From the NCBI GenBank assembly GCA_964553405.1, contig CAZKLS010000106.1, positions 1 to 9,418 of the forward strand: a DNA stretch of 9,418 nucleotides. Reading direction: 5' to 3'. Within the stretch, counting starts at the first letter, position 1. Each line of letters begins with the position of its first letter. The notes under the pieces were generated by a model. The model was given only the letters and a program-made list of their open reading frames with translations. It did not search any database and was not told the origin of the DNA. Shown piece after piece: positions 7,077-9,418 of this stretch. Position numbers and translations under genes: made by a program. This stretch comes from DATIRA01 sp964553405 (GTDB lineage Bacteria; Pseudomonadota; Gammaproteobacteria; Steroidobacterales; Steroidobacteraceae).

Positions 7077-7109
7077 GGGCGGGATGGCGTGAGCCTCCCG
7101 CCCTTTTTT
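7077..7109 (+). terminator. Rho-independent terminator of the DUF6502-DUF5666 operon
   Basis: GGGCGGGA pairs with TCCCGCCC, and an inner GGC-GTGA-GCC completes an 11-bp stem with a single bulged T and a GTGA tetraloop. Six T residues (7104-7109) follow directly. It begins 32 nt after the stop of the cytochrome-bearing lipoprotein. It is directional: on the opposite strand the stem is not followed by a T-run. The T-tract overlaps the stop codon of the convergent gene. Confidence 0.93.
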
Positions 7110-8661
7110 ATCGATCGATCGACAGTTGTCGGGTCGGGAGATGGCCAAGGGGGTTGTGCGCGTAACCGCCGACGTACGGCTTGACCAGTCGCTTCGAGAC
7201 CCGGAAGAAGACCGGAATCACCGGGACGTCTTCGAGCAGCAGCGCCTCCGCGCGTGCCAGGCCCTGCATGCGCATGTCCTGATCGCCCAGCGTGGCCGTC
7301 GCGGCGAGAGCGGCATCGTAGGCCGGGTTCGAGTAACCCAGCGTGTTCTGCGGATGGTCGCTGCGGAACAACATGGCGAAAGCCTCGGGGTCGATGAAGT
7401 CGCCCGACCACCCGAGGCGCAGCAGGTCGCAGTTGCCGGGCGTGCGCCGCGTGGCGAGGTAGACGGTCCACTCCATCTCGACGATCTCGACCTCGACGCC
7501 GAGCGTGCGCCGCCACATGTCGGCGAGCGCCACGGCCGTCCTGCGGTGATTGGCGCTCGAGTCGGTGCAGAGCGTGAGCTTTTCGGGCGGCGCCGACGCG
7601 CCCGCTCGCTGCCAGGCCGCGCGGGCTTCAGCGGCGAGCTTCTCGCGTGGCGCCTCGCTCCAGCGGAAGCGCGCGGCGCGGTATCCCGGGATACCGTCAG
7701 GGATCCACCCGTAGGCAGCCTGCTCGCCTGCTCCTGTCACCTGCTGCACCAGCCGCTCCCGGTCGATGGCCATGGCGAGCGCCCTGCGCCGGTCCACCTC
7801 CGGCAGTCGCGCGAGGTTGACCGCGTACGAATAGACGCTCAGGAACGGCGCCAGCTTCAGCTCCGCTGGCGTGTGCTCCAGCAGCCAGGGAATCTGCGAG
7901 TTCGGCACCTCGCTCGTCAGGTCGAGTTCACCTGCGCGGTAGCGGTTGAGTTCCGTGGCGAGGTCCTCTATCACCAGATACCGCACCTGCTCGATGCTGA
8001 CCGACTGCGAGTCGTAGTAATGAGGATTTGCCTCGAGCTCGAGGTAGGCGCCAGGCTCCCGCGCCGTGAGCCGGTACGGGCCGTTCACCGGCGGCGGCCC
8101 CTGCGTCGCCGGGTGCGCGGGAGCCGCGACGGGCAGTGCCAGCACCGCGGGCAGGAAGGGTACCGGCCGCTTCAGGCCGACCTCGAGGACGTGCGGTTCG
8201 GGCGCCTCGATCGAATCGATCGGCTCCAGCAGCTCGGAGTAGGGTGCGAGCGTGTCCGGTTCGATTGCACGCCTGAGCCCGGCGGCAAAATGTCCGGCGT
8301 CGAGCGGTGAGCCGTCCGACCAGCGCAGGCCGTCGCGCAGCCGGAACGAATACAGCCGTCCGTCCTCGCTGACCGTCCAGCTCTCGGCAGCGCCGGGACC
8401 GATCGACCCGTCGGCGCGCTCGCGCGTCAGTCCCTCGTAGAGATCCGCCAGCACCTCGAGAGCGGCGTTGTCCTCGGCGAGCTGAGGGTCGAGCGTGTCG
8501 GGTTCCGCACCGAGCCCGCGCAGCAGGCTGCGCTGCGGCGGCGCGTGCTCACCGGGTGGCTCGTCAGGCGGCGTGCGCTGGCAGGCCGTCGGACCGAACA
8601 GCACCGCCGGCAGGGCCAGCGCAAGAAGGCCGAGCCGCGCAACTGCGTGCAGACTCTGCAT
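7108..8661 (-). CDS. Oligopeptide-type ABC transporter solute-binding protein
   Basis: This 517-residue periplasmic substrate-binding protein belongs to the SBP_bac_5 (OppA/DppA) family, which captures peptides or similar solutes for ABC import. Supporting motifs are GAEPDTLDPQLAEDNAALEV near residue 51, YEGLTR (75-80), ESWTVSEDGRLYSFRLRDGLRWSDGSP (93-119), NGPYRL, and GWSGDFIDPEAF with LGYSNPAYDAAL near the C-terminus (from 417). The N-terminus is a signal sequence ending in PTAC (Cys27); proline at -3 is atypical for a lipobox, so lipidation is uncertain. The frame extends upstream to 8718, but 8661 is chosen because it starts directly at the signal peptide. No Shine-Dalgarno is visible before it, and CACTAT nearby could be a -10 for a near-leaderless transcript. 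No permease or ATPase genes are in the window, so it may use a distant transporter. Its stop codon lies in the T-tract of the convergent terminator. Confidence 0.9.
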   Translation of the reverse strand: MQSLHAVARLGLLALALPAVLFGPTACQRTPPDEPPGEHAPPQRSLLRGLGAEPDTLDPQLAEDNAALEVLADLYEGLTRERADGSIGPGAAESWTVSEDGRLYSFRLRDGLRWSDGSPLDAGHFAAGLRRAIEPDTLAPYSELLEPIDSIEAPEPHVLEVGLKRPVPFLPAVLALPVAAPAHPATQGPPPVNGPYRLTAREPGAYLELEANPHYYDSQSVSIEQVRYLVIEDLATELNRYRAGELDLTSEVPNSQIPWLLEHTPAELKLAPFLSVYSYAVNLARLPEVDRRRALAMAIDRERLVQQVTGAGEQAAYGWIPDGIPGYRAARFRWSEAPREKLAAEARAAWQRAGASAPPEKLTLCTDSSANHRRTAVALADMWRRTLGVEVEIVEMEWTVYLATRRTPGNCDLLRLGWSGDFIDPEAFAMLFRSDHPQNTLGYSNPAYDAALAATATLGDQDMRMQGLARAEALLLEDVPVIPVFFRVSKRLVKPYVGGYAHNPLGHLPTRQLSIDR

Positions 8662-8720
8662 GGGGATAGTGTGGCACGCGCGTCCCGGTCCGTCTGCTTT
8701 GCGCCCAGGGCCTGCCAAAC

Positions 8721-8747
8721 AAAAAAGCCCGGCACGAGGCCGGGCTT
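8721..8747 (-). terminator. Rho-independent terminator of rpoD
   Basis: On the minus strand AAGCCCGGC-CTCGT-GCCGGGCTT forms a perfect 9-bp stem with a 5-nt loop, followed by a T-run (8726-8721). It starts 21 nt past the rpoD stop. The plus strand has no T-run after the stem, so it acts in the rpoD direction. It separates rpoD from the solute-binding protein gene, which therefore needs its own promoter. Confidence 0.93.
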
Positions 8748-8768
8748 CATGTCAGGGCGCCGTGCGCC

Positions 8769-9418
<650 letters not shown>

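Noticed and set aside
7126..8310. 394-codon plus-strand open frame opposite the solute-binding protein
   Set aside because: Shadow frame of a well-supported SBP_bac_5 gene; Arg/Val/Asp-rich and without family motifs.

Overview
The window looks like the chromosome of a GC-rich gammaproteobacterium. The main evidence is the C-terminal part of RpoD at the right edge, whose regions 2.3-4.2 read like gammaproteobacterial sigma-70. Several lipobox-bearing outer-membrane-type lipoproteins also point to a Gram-negative cell. No RNA genes, insertion sequences, CRISPR arrays or origins were seen, and no stretch over 300 bases lacks a gene.

Left third (1-2444): a minus-strand arsenic-resistance operon, read arsR, arsC, then an ACR3-type arsenite exporter that runs off the left edge. 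ArsR has its cysteines in a C-terminal cluster. A 6-6-6 inverted repeat lies directly before its start codon. ArsC is a low-molecular-weight-phosphatase-type arsenate reductase, so the set reduces arsenate to arsenite and exports it under arsenite-responsive control. Divergent from it is a small DUF2061 membrane protein. The intervening 183 bp hold the ars operator and a cluster of GATC-containing palindromes.

Middle (2445-7109): the 225-bp gap 2445-2669 holds what looks like a decayed, internally deleted rpoD fragment (2510-2600). It also holds a promoter whose TATAAA box lies between two near-identical 10-bp palindromes. That promoter would drive a three-gene plus-strand operon: a DUF6502 protein with a helix-turn-helix-like segment; a lipoprotein of about six DUF5666-type repeats (start overlapping the previous stop as ATGA); and a larger paralogue with the same six repeats plus a proline-rich linker, a PKD-like domain and a C-terminal cytochrome c domain. 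A strong intrinsic terminator closes the operon. This operon is the least explained and most interesting part of the window. It could be a self-regulated, membrane-anchored module in which one of two sister lipoproteins carries a heme group.

Right third (7108-9418): two minus-strand genes. One is a lone oligopeptide-type ABC transporter solute-binding protein with a lipoprotein-like leader and no permease genes in view. The other is the 3' part of rpoD with its own intrinsic terminator.
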